A stretch of DNA of 64,000 nt from Allopusillimonas soli (lineage in GTDB: Bacteria > Pseudomonadota > Gammaproteobacteria > Burkholderiales > Burkholderiaceae_B). How positions within the stretch are numbered: position 1 is the stretch's first letter; every line of letters starts with the position of its first letter. The position numbers were made by a program, and so were the translations under genes. The notes beneath the pieces are model-generated. The model ran no database searches and had not been told where the DNA came from. It saw only the letters and a list, made by a program, of their open reading frames with translations. Below, piece by piece: positions 1 through 10,221 of this stretch. Location: positions 744,001 to 808,000 of the forward strand of contig NZ_SDQC01000002.1 in assembly GCF_004153445.1 (NCBI RefSeq). The letters run 5' to 3'.

Positions 1-74
1 CATAGTGATCTCCGTTGGTGATTATGAAAATATGGCTGCATCGGCGCATTGTGTGTGCCGACCCAACCCGGGAA

Positions 75-106
75 GCTTTCCGGCGCCGTGTACAGGCGCC
101 GGAAGC
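75..106 (-). terminator. Hairpin downstream of putA, probable terminator
   Basis: A perfect 10-bp stem (TTCCGGCGCC / GGCGCCGGAA) with a 7-nt loop, extended by two more pairs beyond a bulge, lies about 30 nt after the putA stop on the minus strand. It lacks a clear U-tract, so it may be a 3' stabilising hairpin or an imperfect terminator. Nothing coding is visible in bases 1-135. Confidence 0.45.
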
Positions 107-135
107 AGAAACTGTCTTGCTCTCCAGTGGCGCGC

Positions 136-3100
136 TCAGCCTATCATCATGAGGCTGGCATTGCCGCCGGCCGCCGTTGTGTTGATGCTGATGGATATCT
201 CTCTGAGCAATCGTTCGGGGCGGTATACCATGCCGATGGCCAGGTCGTCGCTGCTCAGACCTTGAACGGAAATGATCGCGCCGGGACGTGCCGCAACCGC
301 GCGATTCAATTCACGCAGCGCATCGCCGTCTCCCTCGAACAGCACGCCTTGGTAATCGCCTTGGCCGACATACGCATCATCCACAAGATCAATGCGCGCG
401 CGCGCATCCGCATCCAGCCTCTCAAAAAATTCATCCGCGGCTTTGCCGCGCATCAAGGCTGCTCGATTGCCGGTCAGGCGGCAGGCATCGTACTGCGCCT
501 GCGCGCCCGCGCGGGTGGCGGGGATGCATAGGACAATGCCGCGTGGCGCGACGTTGTACAGATTGCTTTCTCCTGTCGGTCCGGAGAGCGTCACGGGCTT
601 TTCCGGCATACCCGACGCCAGGCATCCAGGCATGCCCGCAGGCTGACGGCTCAACATGCGCAGCATATACAGCGGGCCGCCCGCCTTGGGGCCCGTCCCC
701 GACAATCCTTCGCCGCCAAAAGGCTGCACGCCGACCACGGCACCCACGATATTACGGTTGACGTAGATATTGCCCGCATGAATCCGCTCGGACACGCGTG
801 CCATGGTTTCATCGAGGCGGGTGTGCACGCCAAAAGTCAGCCCATAGCCCGACGCATTGATGGCGTCCACCAGGCGATCGAGGTCGCTGCGCCGGTAGCG
901 CATCACATGCAGCACGGGGCCGAATACCTCCTTCTTGAGGTCGCCGGCCTTCTTGATCTCGATAAGCGTGGGGGGCACAAAAGCGCCGTGGCGGCATTCG
1001 AGGTCGAGACTCACCTGGTCTACCCTATGCCCCGCCTCGCGCATTGCCTGAATATGCCCCTGGATAGCCGCGCAGGCCTGGGCATCGATCACAGGCCCGA
1101 CATCAGTACCCAGCCTGTCCGGATTGCCGACACGCAGCTCCTGCATGGCGCCGCGCAGCATGGCCATAAGATGATCGGCACAATCCTCCTGGACGCACAG
1201 CAGCCGCAGCGCCGAGCAACGCTGGCCGGCCGAATCGAAGGCCGATGCCAACACATCGCCCACCACCTGTTCGGCCAGCGCGGACGAATCGACAATCATT
1301 GCATTCAATCCGCCCGTCTCGGCGATCAGCGGGATGGGATGTCCGGCGTCGTCGAGCCGGTCGGCCAGCTGGCGCGAGATAAGATGCGCCACCTCGGTGG
1401 AACCCGTGAACAGCACACCGCGCACCGCCGGACTGGCGACCAGCGCCGCTCCGACTGTCTCTCCCTTGCCCGGCAGCAGTTGGACGGCATCGTTGGGAAT
1501 CCCGGCGCGGTGCATGGCCGCCACGGCCGCCGCCGCGATGAGGGTGGTCTGTTCCGCCGGCTTGGCCAGAACGGTATTGCCTGCCGCAAGCGCGGCCGAT
1601 ACCTGGCCGGTAAAAATGGCCAGCGGAAAATTCCAGGGACTGATGCAAAGCACTGGCCCCAGCGGGCGATGGGTATCGTTGGAAAAGTCGCGTTCGATTC
1701 GGCCCGCGTAATAGCGCAGGAAATCAACGGCCTCGCGCACTTCGGCAATGGCGTTGGGCAGCGACTTGCCCGCCTCCCGCACGATAAGCCCCAGCAGCAT
1801 CTGCATATCGCCCTCGAGAATCTGCGCGGTGCGCCGCAGGCACGCTGCACGGTCGCTGACCGGTGTCGCCGCCCAAATGGGCGCGGCGTGACGAGCGGCA
1901 GCCAGCGCGTCGCGCACATCGTCCTCATTGGCTTCAATGACGTGGCCGACAATATCGCGATGATCAGCCGGATTGACAACGGGCTTCGCCTGGGACTCGT
2001 CCCAGACCTCTTCCCGGCCCGCCAGGCGCGGCATTGCGCGCCAGGCATGGCTTGCACCGCTGAGCAGCGCGGGTGCCAGCGATCCCAGCCGGTGCTCGTT
2101 GCTGAGGTCTATGCCGGCGGAGTTGTCGCGCCCTTCGGAGGCCGCGTAAAGATCGCGCGGCAAGGGAATCTTGTCATGAGGCGCGCCCAGGGGGACGATG
2201 CGCTCGGCCGCCTGCACCGGATCGGCGATCAGCGTATCCACGGGAATGTCCTCGTCGCCAATCTGATTGACAAAGGAGGTATTGGCACCGTTCTCGAGCA
2301 GTCTGCGCACCAGATAGGCAAGCAGGGTCTCATGGGTGCCCACGGGTGCGTAGATGCGGCACGGCCGGTTGAGTCCACCCTGCGCCACCGGACCGGTGAC
2401 GTGTTCGTAGAGCGATTCGCCCATGCCATGCAGGCATTGGAACTCGTACTGCCCCGGATAATAGTTCTGTCCTGCCATGTAGTAGATGGCGGACAATGTA
2501 TGCGCGTTATGGGTTGCAAATTGCGGGAACACCGCCTGCGGCGCGGCCAGCAGCTTGCGTGCGCAAGCGAGATAGGACACGTCGGTATGGATCTTGCGAG
2601 TGAAAACCGGATACCCCTCCAGGCCATCGACCTGGGCGCGCTTGATTTCCGTATCCCAGTACGCGCCCTTGACCAAGCGCACCATGAGGCGGTGCTTGCT
2701 GCGCGCGGCGAGGTCGATCAGGTAGTCGAGCACGAACGGCGCGCGCTTCTGATAGGCCTGCACCACGAATCCGATGCCATTCCACCCCTCAAGTTCCGGA
2801 TCGAAGCACAACGCTTCCAGCAGGTCCAGCGACAGTTCGAGCCGGTCGGCCTCTTCGGCGTCGATATTCAATCCGATGTCATAACGGTGCGCCAGATGCG
2901 CCAGCGCCCGCAGACGCGGCAGAAGCTCGGCCATGACGCGGTCGCGCTGGCTGCGGGCGTAGCGTGGATGCAGCGCCGAAAGCTTGATGGAGATGCCCGG
3001 CCCCTCGTATATGCCCCGTCCCTGCGCGGCCTTTCCAATGGCATGAATGGATTGCTCATACGACGCATAGTAGCGATCGGCGTCGGCCGCCGTGGTGGCC

Positions 3101-3945
3101 GCCTCGCCCAGCATGTCATATGAATAGCGAAAGCCTTTTTCCTCATGCTTGCGGCTGTTTGCCAGCGCCGACGAAATGGTTTGCCCGCAGACGAACTGCT
3201 CGCCCATCATCCGCATGGCCAGGTTGACACCCTTGCGGATAAGCGGCTCGCCGCCCTTTCCTATCATGCGCGTCAGCGCGCGGGAAAGCGACTGCTCACT
3301 GTTCACGCTGACCAGCCGGCCCGTAACCATGAGCCCCCACGCCGCCGCATTGACGAAAAGAGAAGAAGACTCGCCCATATGCGAACGCCAGTCGCCGCGG
3401 CTGATCTTGTCGCGTATCAAGGCATCGCGTGTGGCACGGTCCGGAATGCGCAGCAACGCCTCGGCCAAGCACATCAGGGCGACCCCTTCCTGGCTGGACA
3501 GGGAGAACTCCTGGATCAGGTTTTCCACGCCGCCACTCTTGCGCCTGCCGCGCATGGTGGACACCAGTCGGTGGGCCAGCGCCTGCACATCGGCGGGTCG
3601 CGTCGTGCGGGCCTGATCGATGAGTATGGGAAGACACTCGGCTTCAGGTCGCCTATAGGCGGCCGTAATGGCCGCGCGCAGCACCGATTGGGGCTGCACA
3701 TCCTGAGCGAACTCATAAAACGGCGGCGCGGCCTCTGGCGTGCGGGGCAATTCGGCCCCCTCTTCGGCGCTGTTGTCGAAACGGGCGATTTCGGCTGGAA
3801 TCTGGCCGCGCTCTATGGCGTCTATATAGGCAAACAAGGCTTGTTTGTGCAGCCAGTGCGGCGTGCATCCGAGCCGCGATGCTGCCAGCCGAAGGCGCTC
3901 GCGCAATGTATCGTCGACTTTGACGCCCAAAGTGGTGGTGGCCAT
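136..3945 (-). CDS. putA: Trifunctional PutA: proline dehydrogenase / P5C dehydrogenase / transcriptional repressor
   Basis: Oxidises proline to glutamate in two FAD- and NAD-dependent steps at the inner face of the membrane; in this family it also represses its own gene when proline is absent. The 1269-aa length fits the long type of PutA that has a C-terminal ALDH-like domain. Residues 1-45 form a ribbon-helix-helix DNA-binding domain (TTLGVKVDDTLRERL). The proline dehydrogenase barrel covers about 240-560, with FATHNAHT at 476-483 and EFQCLHGMGE at 501-510. The aldehyde dehydrogenase domain follows from about 640, with catalytic Glu876 (AETGG) and Cys910 (GQRC). It is monocistronic, last in a run of minus-strand genes, with its own promoter region upstream. 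No putP is visible next to it. Confidence 0.97.
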   Translation of the reverse strand: MATTTLGVKVDDTLRERLRLAASRLGCTPHWLHKQALFAYIDAIERGQIPAEIARFDNSAEEGAELPRTPEAAPPFYEFAQDVQPQSVLRAAITAAYRRPEAECLPILIDQARTTRPADVQALAHRLVSTMRGRRKSGGVENLIQEFSLSSQEGVALMCLAEALLRIPDRATRDALIRDKISRGDWRSHMGESSSLFVNAAAWGLMVTGRLVSVNSEQSLSRALTRMIGKGGEPLIRKGVNLAMRMMGEQFVCGQTISSALANSRKHEEKGFRYSYDMLGEAATTAADADRYYASYEQSIHAIGKAAQGRGIYEGPGISIKLSALHPRYARSQRDRVMAELLPRLRALAHLAHRYDIGLNIDAEEADRLELSLDLLEALCFDPELEGWNGIGFVVQAYQKRAPFVLDYLIDLAARSKHRLMVRLVKGAYWDTEIKRAQVDGLEGYPVFTRKIHTDVSYLACARKLLAAPQAVFPQFATHNAHTLSAIYYMAGQNYYPGQYEFQCLHGMGESLYEHVTGPVAQGGLNRPCRIYAPVGTHETLLAYLVRRLLENGANTSFVNQIGDEDIPVDTLIADPVQAAERIVPLGAPHDKIPLPRDLYAASEGRDNSAGIDLSNEHRLGSLAPALLSGASHAWRAMPRLAGREEVWDESQAKPVVNPADHRDIVGHVIEANEDDVRDALAAARHAAPIWAATPVSDRAACLRRTAQILEGDMQMLLGLIVREAGKSLPNAIAEVREAVDFLRYYAGRIERDFSNDTHRPLGPVLCISPWNFPLAIFTGQVSAALAAGNTVLAKPAEQTTLIAAAAVAAMHRAGIPNDAVQLLPGKGETVGAALVASPAVRGVLFTGSTEVAHLISRQLADRLDDAGHPIPLIAETGGLNAMIVDSSALAEQVVGDVLASAFDSAGQRCSALRLLCVQEDCADHLMAMLRGAMQELRVGNPDRLGTDVGPVIDAQACAAIQGHIQAMREAGHRVDQVSLDLECRHGAFVPPTLIEIKKAGDLKKEVFGPVLHVMRYRRSDLDRLVDAINASGYGLTFGVHTRLDETMARVSERIHAGNIYVNRNIVGAVVGVQPFGGEGLSGTGPKAGGPLYMLRMLSRQPAGMPGCLASGMPEKPVTLSGPTGESNLYNVAPRGIVLCIPATRAGAQAQYDACRLTGNRAALMRGKAADEFFERLDADARARIDLVDDAYVGQGDYQGVLFEGDGDALRELNRAVAARPGAIISVQGLSSDDLAIGMVYRPERLLREISISINTTAAGGNASLMMIG

Positions 3946-3990
3946 ACCGTACTCCGAATCCCCTGCATGGAAATGCGAAATACTAAAGGA

Positions 3991-4029
3991 GTTATACCTT
4001 TTTATACATTCAGGTTAACCCGAACCTGA
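3991..4029 (-). promoter_or_regulatory. Putative putA promoter with inverted-repeat operator
   Basis: Upstream of putA on the minus strand a possible -35 TTAACC (4013-4018) and -10 TATAAC (3991-3996) are 16 bp apart. A perfect 7-bp inverted repeat TCAGGTT-N6-AACCTGA (4010-4029) overlaps the -35. PutA proteins with an N-terminal ribbon-helix-helix domain bind short GTTGCA-like sites in their own promoters; the GGTTCGGGTT stretch within this repeat is a candidate, but the match to the known motif is loose. Confidence 0.35.
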
Positions 4030-4069
4030 TTGAAACATGGAAAAGGTATAACCGGTCACGGAAAACGTA

Positions 4070-4699
4070 TCAGGCGCATTGGGCCGCGGCGTGCTTACCC
4101 GAGGGCGGGCTCCCGCCCCGCATTCCCTCGGCAATCAAGCCCGACAGCTGCCATAACGCCTGCCTATGCCCCTCGACCAGCGCGCCAATGCCGTCTCCGA
4201 CATCGACCATCAGGGTCGCCCGGCAAAACACCGGCTTGCGCTTGAGGTTCGACGGTGTCAACTGCCATGTAGCCTGCAGGACGGCCCGCTGGCCGTATAG
4301 GGACTCAAACCGCTGCACATTGACAGCCACGTTCCACAAAGAAAGCCTTTCCGGCACAGCCTGTCCGTCGGGCAACTGCAGGACCCCGAGGCGGCGCACC
4401 AGGTCGTCAGCCAGTGCCCTGCGTATCTCATCAGGCAACGGCGACGCCCAGAGGTAGGTATTGAGTGGCGTAACCTGGGTGGAGTCGGCCTCGGTCAGCA
4501 TGATCTGCTGGCGCGCAACCTGCTCAGGCACGGTCACCGCCTGCATGCGCATGGCATAACCAGGTTCGCCGGAAGATGGCGCGTCCTGCCGCACGGCGGC
4601 GGGGCTTATCAGTGTGTAGTAGTGGCTGGGCGGCGACGAGGCGCAGGCAGCCAGCACACAACTGCTTGCCACCAGTACCAGGGTTTTGATCGCATTCAT
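4070..4699 (-). CDS. pqiC: PqiC-like ABC-type transport auxiliary lipoprotein
   Basis: A 209-aa lipoprotein with a type II signal peptide and lipobox VLAAC (Cys19), followed by the ABC-transport-auxiliary domain (DUF330) marked by SHYYTLISP near the mature N-terminus. In the PqiABC system PqiC is an outer-membrane lipoprotein that receives the PqiB tube, completing a periplasm-spanning lipid path. It is the last gene of pqiA-pqiB-pqiC, starting 49 nt after the pqiB stop. The C-terminus ends in a short PPSGKHAAAQCA tail. The assignment rests on family features plus position next to pqiB and pqiA. Confidence 0.88.
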   Translation of the reverse strand: MNAIKTLVLVASSCVLAACASSPPSHYYTLISPAAVRQDAPSSGEPGYAMRMQAVTVPEQVARQQIMLTEADSTQVTPLNTYLWASPLPDEIRRALADDLVRRLGVLQLPDGQAVPERLSLWNVAVNVQRFESLYGQRAVLQATWQLTPSNLKRKPVFCRATLMVDVGDGIGALVEGHRQALWQLSGLIAEGMRGGSPPSGKHAAAQCA

Positions 4700-4748
4700 C
4701 CAGATTGCTCCGTGAACTTTCCGGCTACGCCCGGAAGCGGTCGATGGG

Positions 4749-6407
4749 TCATGGCGTGATGAACTCCGGATCCTTGGCGGTACCCCTCACCAGCGAGGCG
4801 GGGTGCGCCTGCAGATAATCCGCCAGGTCCCGCAGGGATTTGGCGGCGCGGCTCAGCTCCCGCATGGTTTGCTGCAGATTGCCGCTCAGGGATGAGTCGT
4901 CGCTGAGGGTGCGATTGACGCTATCCAGCGATTTCTGCGCCGACTTGAGCATAGCGGTAGCCTGCGGCGCCAATGTGCCATCCATCGTGCGAAGCAGGCC
5001 ATTAAGCGCGTTCAGGCTGTTACGCAACTCCTTGCCGATATCGTCGAAGGGCACGCCCTCCAGCTTGCCGACGATGCTGCTGATCTGCTGCTGCAGGCGG
5101 TCGAAGCTTCCTGCGATAGTCGGCAGGACGATGGGACTTTGATCGATATCGATGGTGACGGGCTCCGCCTTGGGGAAGAAATCCAGCGCCACATACTGCT
5201 GGCCTGTGAGTAGATTGGAGGGCCGCATCTGGCCGCGCAGGCCATGCTTGACCATATTGGCCAGCAGTCGCTCGCCGGCGACATCGCGATTCTTGCCCAC
5301 CTCTACCATTTCCCGGTACAGGCGGCCCAGGCGCAGCGGATACAGCCGCGTTCTCACACGAGCGAAAAACGTCTGGTTGTCGCGATCGTAGTCGATCTCG
5401 ATACCGGTCACATTGCCCAGCTCCATGCCGCGGAAATCCACAGGGGCGCCAACCTTGAGGCCGCGCACCGACTGCGTGAAATGCATTTCCAGATCAAAGG
5501 GCGGCCCGTCGGGGTCGGCCATGGCCTCCTCCCGGGTATTGGCCAGCGGGAAACGCGCATTGGGTTCGGCAGGCTCCGTGCTGCCGAGTCCCGCCTGCGC
5601 AAAAGCCACACCGCCCGCAACCACCGATACGAGCGAGCCCGTCTGCACATTGAAGCCTTCCGCGCTCAACGACAGATTGATGCCGCTGGCATTCCAGAAA
5701 CGCGCATTGCGCGTTACGAACTTGTCATTGGGCGCGTCGATGAAAACCTGGACATTGACGGAATTGCCGCTCTTGTCCAACGCATAGCCAACCACCTGCC
5801 CAACCTGGATTTTGCGATAGTAGACCGGTGACCCGATTTCCAGCGACCCCAGGTCGGGCGCCACCAGCGTGAAGCGAGTGCCCGGGCGGGTGCTGCTGAT
5901 TTCGGGCGGCGTCTCCAGGCCTTTGAATTCATAGACGGGTTCAGCATCCGGATCAGGTTTCTCGGGTGCATCCACACTGATATAGGCCCCTGAGAGCAAC
6001 GTATTCAGGCCCGTGACCCCGCTGATGCCGAGCCGCGGGCGCACCACCCAGAAACGCGTGCCGGGCTGTGTGACGTAGCTGGCGGCATCCCGGTTCACAT
6101 CCACCTTGACCAGCGCCTTCTTGCGATCGGACGACACTTTGATATTCGACACAATCCCGATATTGACGTCCTTGTAGCGTACCGTGGTTCGCCCCACCTC
6201 AAGCCCTTCGGCCGTATCGAAACTGATGGTAACGGTCGGACCGGCATGCAGCCAGTCGCGAAACAGCATGGAAGCGCCGACAATCGCGGCGATCAAAGGC
6301 ACCAGCCATATCCACGAAATACGTGCACGCCGGGGCGACCTGACTTGTGGTCTTGGCGGGCGGTCGCTGGATGACGGGGTCGGAGAGGTATCTTCGGATT
6401 CTGTCAT
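4749..6407 (-). CDS. pqiB: PqiB, MCE-domain intermembrane lipid-transport protein
   Basis: A 552-aa protein with one N-terminal membrane anchor (about residues 28-50, WIWLVPLIAAIVGASMLF) and then three MCE (MlaD-like) repeats: the first begins TVTISFDTAEGLEVGRTTVRYKDV, and later repeats begin RFTLVAPDLGSLEIGSPVYYRK and FDLEMHFTQSVRGLKVGAPVDF. The C-terminal third is helical and suits the needle-like coiled coil of PqiB. PqiB hexamers bridge the periplasm between PqiA in the inner membrane and the outer membrane. It starts 9 nt after the pqiA stop, so the two are surely cotranscribed. Length matches the family. Confidence 0.95.
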   Translation of the reverse strand: MTESEDTSPTPSSSDRPPRPQVRSPRRARISWIWLVPLIAAIVGASMLFRDWLHAGPTVTISFDTAEGLEVGRTTVRYKDVNIGIVSNIKVSSDRKKALVKVDVNRDAASYVTQPGTRFWVVRPRLGISGVTGLNTLLSGAYISVDAPEKPDPDAEPVYEFKGLETPPEISSTRPGTRFTLVAPDLGSLEIGSPVYYRKIQVGQVVGYALDKSGNSVNVQVFIDAPNDKFVTRNARFWNASGINLSLSAEGFNVQTGSLVSVVAGGVAFAQAGLGSTEPAEPNARFPLANTREEAMADPDGPPFDLEMHFTQSVRGLKVGAPVDFRGMELGNVTGIEIDYDRDNQTFFARVRTRLYPLRLGRLYREMVEVGKNRDVAGERLLANMVKHGLRGQMRPSNLLTGQQYVALDFFPKAEPVTIDIDQSPIVLPTIAGSFDRLQQQISSIVGKLEGVPFDDIGKELRNSLNALNGLLRTMDGTLAPQATAMLKSAQKSLDSVNRTLSDDSSLSGNLQQTMRELSRAAKSLRDLADYLQAHPASLVRGTAKDPEFITP

Positions 6408-6416
6408 AGGATGGCT

Positions 6417-7760
6417 TCATTCCTGCACGGGCATGGTGCGGCTGGAGGACGGCTCGGCGCGGTCCGGCACATGGGCGCGGTCGGGCGACCAGCCCGGCTC
6501 GAGATCCCACACCCTCCGGGGATCGTAGCATTCCGCGGCAAGCATGGTCAGAACGACGACCAGTCCGAAGCTGGCAGCGGCGGGCCCGGCGGTCACCTGG
6601 GAAATGCCGGGAAAGTTCGCCATGGCGGCCATCAGAATAACCACGAAAACATCCAGCATGGACCAGTGGCCAATGAAGTTGATGAATTCATAAAGGCGTG
6701 TACGCTGGCGCGCCAGATCCCTTCCCGCCCAGCGCCTATGCAGCAACAGCAACATCAGGATAAGCAGCTTGGTCACCGGCACGACAATGCTGGCCACGAA
6801 GACGATCAGGGCGAGATCCGGCGAACCCAGCCGCCATAGCTCTAGCACGCCGCCCAGAATCGTGTGGGCGCTGTCGCTTGCCAGCGTCTGGATGCGCATG
6901 ACGGGCAGCAGATTGGCGGGCAAGTAGAAAATGGCAGCGGCAATCAGCAACGCCCAGGCCCTGCGCTGCGCATCCTTCTTGCGTTTGTGCAGCGGGCTGG
7001 CACAGCGGCCGCAGACCGGATAGGCCAACAGATCGGGCACGGCTGCATGTTCATGCGCGATGAGCGCATCAGCGGCGGGCTGCACATAGCCGCAGCCATG
7101 GCACGCCACCATGTGCGAGGCGGGATGGCTCAGCGCGTGGCCCGACACCGGCGCAATGCCAGCGTCTTCGGCATACTGCCATATACGTTGCGGCGTGACG
7201 CGTTCCATAGCGGTCATGAGGAAGGCGAGAATCGCAAAGCCGAAGGCGGCGGGCCGCAGTTCCACGACGGCAAGACCCGCGAACTTGACGACGGCCACGA
7301 TGATGGCCAGCATGAGCACGGGAATCATGCTCCAGGGAATGACGAAGCGCAGCAGCCGCATGCCCTGGCGAAAATCGCCAGGAAGGCGGCCCGAGCGCAC
7401 GGCCATCAGTGCCCACAGCATGGCCAGCAACTGCGCCAGCGGCATCCAGAAGCCGAACATGCCGGTCATGATGGCGAGAACGCGGTGTCCGTTCGTCCAT
7501 GTCAGCCAAAGGGCCTGCGGCAGCGTTGCCTCCAGAAAATGCCCCTGAATATTGAGCCTGGCAATGGGGTAGTAATTGGACAGCGCGAATACAATCAAGC
7601 CTGTCAGCGTGAGCGCGATCCAACCGCCGAGCGAAACGCGGCTATTGCGATAGAGCTCGGTGCCGCAACGCGTGCACGACGCCACCGCGCCCGCCGCAAT
7701 GGGAACACGCTCATACAGCGTATCGCAATGCACGCAAGCTATGAGCGGCCTGCCCGCCAT
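6417..7760 (-). CDS. pqiA: PqiA, inner-membrane partner of the Pqi lipid transport system
   Basis: A 447-aa polytopic membrane protein with two PqiA repeats. Each is preceded by a cysteine-rich zinc-ribbon-like element: CVHC...CTRC at the N-terminus and CHGC...CGRC near the middle, each followed by about four transmembrane helices. The chosen ATG at 7760 overlaps the clpA stop by one base (TGATG); a TTG one codon earlier is open but unlikely. PqiA sits in the inner membrane under the PqiB tube. The overlap implies translational coupling to clpA, an unusual partnership between a protease chaperone and a lipid-transport operon. Confidence 0.93.
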   Translation of the reverse strand: MAGRPLIACVHCDTLYERVPIAAGAVASCTRCGTELYRNSRVSLGGWIALTLTGLIVFALSNYYPIARLNIQGHFLEATLPQALWLTWTNGHRVLAIMTGMFGFWMPLAQLLAMLWALMAVRSGRLPGDFRQGMRLLRFVIPWSMIPVLMLAIIVAVVKFAGLAVVELRPAAFGFAILAFLMTAMERVTPQRIWQYAEDAGIAPVSGHALSHPASHMVACHGCGYVQPAADALIAHEHAAVPDLLAYPVCGRCASPLHKRKKDAQRRAWALLIAAAIFYLPANLLPVMRIQTLASDSAHTILGGVLELWRLGSPDLALIVFVASIVVPVTKLLILMLLLLHRRWAGRDLARQRTRLYEFINFIGHWSMLDVFVVILMAAMANFPGISQVTAGPAAASFGLVVVLTMLAAECYDPRRVWDLEPGWSPDRAHVPDRAEPSSSRTMPVQE

Positions 7761-10081
7761 CAATCGACGAGCTCTGGTTCCGGTCGCGACGGGGAAGGCT
7801 GGCTGGCAGGGCCGGATTTGCCATGGTCGTCGGGGAATACCAGCACGACCTTGCCATCGTCATCCAGGCCCACTTCGACGCGCCCACCATCCACCAGCCG
7901 CCCAAACAGCAATTCGTCGGCCAGCGCCCGGCGTATGGTGTCTTGAATGAGACGCTGCATGGGCCGCGCGCCCATCGCGGGATCGAAGCCGCTCTTGGCC
8001 AGATGATCCCTCAACGCGGACGTGAAGGTGACCTCGACCCGCTTCTCGTGCAACTGATCCTCGAGCTGCATCAGGAATTTGTCGACTACGCGCAAGATGA
8101 TCTCGCGGGAAAGCGGTGTAAAACTAATCGTGGCATCGAGCCGATTGCGAAACTCGGGCGTGAACAGCCGCTTGATGTCCGCCATTTCGTCGCCGGTTTT
8201 TTCCGGGCTGGCGAAACCGATGGTGCTGCGATTCAGCGCCTCTGCACCGGCATTGGTGGTCATGACGATGATGACATTGCGGAAATCGGACTTGCGGCCA
8301 TTGTTGTCTGTCAGCGTCCCGTGATCCATAACCTGCAGCAGGATGTTGTACACGTCGGGATGGGCTTTCTCGATTTCGTCGAGCAGCAGCACGCAATGCG
8401 GTTGCTTGCTGATGGCTTCGGTGAGCAGGCCGCCCTGATCGTACCCAACATATCCCGGCGGGGCGCCGATAAGCCGCGACACGGTATGGCGCTCCATATA
8501 CTCGGACATGTCGAACCGCAAGAGCTCGATACCCAGAATGAACGCCAACTGCCGGGCAACCTCGGTCTTGCCCACGCCGGTGGGGCCCGAGAAAAGGAAG
8601 GAGCCGATGGGTTTGTCTGGCCGGCCCAGCCCCGAACGGGCCATCTTGATGGCGGCCGCCAAGGCCTCGATGGCCTTGTCCTGGCCGAAAACCACCGTCT
8701 TGAGATCGCGTTCCAGCGTAGCCAACTTGTTGCGATCGTCATGCGACACGGATTGCGGCGGAATGCGGGCGATCTTGGCCACCGTGGCCTGAATCTCGCC
8801 CTTGCCTATCGTCTTCTTCTGGCGCGAGCGCGGAAGCAGGCGCTGCGCGGCTCCCGCCTCGTCAATGACATCTATGGCCTTGTCAGGCAGGAAACGGTCA
8901 TTGATATAACGTGCGGACAGCTCCGCGGCGGCGGAAATGGCAGCGCTGGAATACTTGACGCCATGGTGTGCCTCAAAATGTCCTTTGAGGCCGCGCAGTA
9001 TCTGTACTGTTTGCTCCACCGTGGGCTCGGGCACATCGATTTTCTGGAACCTGCGGGAAAGCGCATGATCTTTCTCAAAGATGCCGCGATACTCGTTATA
9101 GGTGGTGGCCCCCAGGCATTTCAATTGGCCCGACGAGAGTGCGGGCTTGAGAAGATTGGACGCATCCAGCGTGCCGCCCGACGCGGAACCTGCACCTATC
9201 AGGGTATGGATTTCGTCGATGAACAGAATGGCGTTGCTGTTGTCCTTGAGCGATTTGAGCACGCCCTTGAGGCGCTGCTCGAAATCACCACGATACTTGG
9301 TACCCGCCAGCAGGGCTCCCATATCCAGCGCATAGACCTCGGCGCTCTTCAAGACCTCGGGGACGTCGTCGCGCGTGATGCGCCAAGCTAGCCCCTCGGC
9401 AATGGCCGTCTTGCCGACGCCGGCTTCGCCGACCAGCAACGGGTTGTTTTTGCGGCGGCGGCAAAGCACCTGGATGACCCGCTCCACCTCGAGCTCGCGT
9501 CCGATGAGCGGATCGATGCGACCTTTGCGCGCCTCCGCATTCAAATCGGTGGCATAAAGTTCAAGCGGTGATTTCTGCTGATCGGGCTTGTTGTCCGACT
9601 CGGCTGCCTGCGCCTTCGCCTGCTCGGCGGGGGGGTCATCGGCCTGCTTGGTAATGCCGTGCGACAGATAGTTGACGACATCCAGGCGGCTGACTCCCTG
9701 CTGTTGCAGGAAATACACGGCATGCGAATCCTTCTCGCCATACATGGCGACAAGAACATTGGCGCCCGTAACGGTATTCTTGTTGGAGTTGCCAGAAGAG
9801 ACGTGCATGATGGCACGCTGGATCACACGCTGAAAGCCCAGTGTGGGCTGCGTGTCGACCTCTTCCTGGCCAGGAAAGATGGGCGTGTTCTCGCTGATGA
9901 ACTTGCGCAACTCCTGGCGCAGAACATCGATATTGGCCGAGCAGGCGCGCAGCACCTCCGCCGCCGCCGCGTTGTCCAGCAAGGAAAGCAGCAGGTGCTC
10001 CACGGTAATAAATTCATGCCGGGCGCTGCGCGCTTCGACAAAAGCCATATGCAGGCTAACTTCAAGTTCTTCGGAGATCAC
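7760..10081 (-). CDS. clpA: ClpA, ATP-dependent Clp protease unfoldase subunit
   Basis: A 773-aa Hsp100 unfoldase that feeds substrates, including N-end-rule proteins delivered by ClpS, into ClpP. The N-terminal Clp-N repeat domain spans about 1-145. The first AAA+ module has Walker A GEAGVGKT at 218-225 and Walker B FIDEIH; the second has Walker A GPTGVGKT at 499-506 and [10 protein letters not shown]. The start is GTG, supported by a GGAGG Shine-Dalgarno four bases upstream on the minus strand. clpS lies 140 nt upstream in the same orientation, the standard clpS-clpA order. The stop overlaps the pqiA start (TGATG). Confidence 0.97.
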   Translation of the reverse strand: MISEELEVSLHMAFVEARSARHEFITVEHLLLSLLDNAAAAEVLRACSANIDVLRQELRKFISENTPIFPGQEEVDTQPTLGFQRVIQRAIMHVSSGNSNKNTVTGANVLVAMYGEKDSHAVYFLQQQGVSRLDVVNYLSHGITKQADDPPAEQAKAQAAESDNKPDQQKSPLELYATDLNAEARKGRIDPLIGRELEVERVIQVLCRRRKNNPLLVGEAGVGKTAIAEGLAWRITRDDVPEVLKSAEVYALDMGALLAGTKYRGDFEQRLKGVLKSLKDNSNAILFIDEIHTLIGAGSASGGTLDASNLLKPALSSGQLKCLGATTYNEYRGIFEKDHALSRRFQKIDVPEPTVEQTVQILRGLKGHFEAHHGVKYSSAAISAAAELSARYINDRFLPDKAIDVIDEAGAAQRLLPRSRQKKTIGKGEIQATVAKIARIPPQSVSHDDRNKLATLERDLKTVVFGQDKAIEALAAAIKMARSGLGRPDKPIGSFLFSGPTGVGKTEVARQLAFILGIELLRFDMSEYMERHTVSRLIGAPPGYVGYDQGGLLTEAISKQPHCVLLLDEIEKAHPDVYNILLQVMDHGTLTDNNGRKSDFRNVIIVMTTNAGAEALNRSTIGFASPEKTGDEMADIKRLFTPEFRNRLDATISFTPLSREIILRVVDKFLMQLEDQLHEKRVEVTFTSALRDHLAKSGFDPAMGARPMQRLIQDTIRRALADELLFGRLVDGGRVEVGLDDDGKVVLVFPDDHGKSGPASQPSPSRPEPELVD

Positions 10082-10221
10082 GCTTCCTCCATGCTTTTCG
10101 GAGCGGACGACAATTCGATAAATCCTATTCTATGACTAAATCGAAGTTGCGTATCAACATTACTGAATTAATAAAAAGGCCGCAACTTTCCCGCGCGGCG
10201 GACGGGGCCGGCAAATGCAGC

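Noticed and set aside
778-3123. A 781-codon open frame on the plus strand
   Set aside because: It is fully antisense to putA, whose catalytic motifs are intact; long antisense frames are common in GC-rich genes and this one has no protein-family features.
7823-9391. A 522-codon plus-strand frame
   Set aside because: Antisense shadow of clpA, with no recognisable domain.
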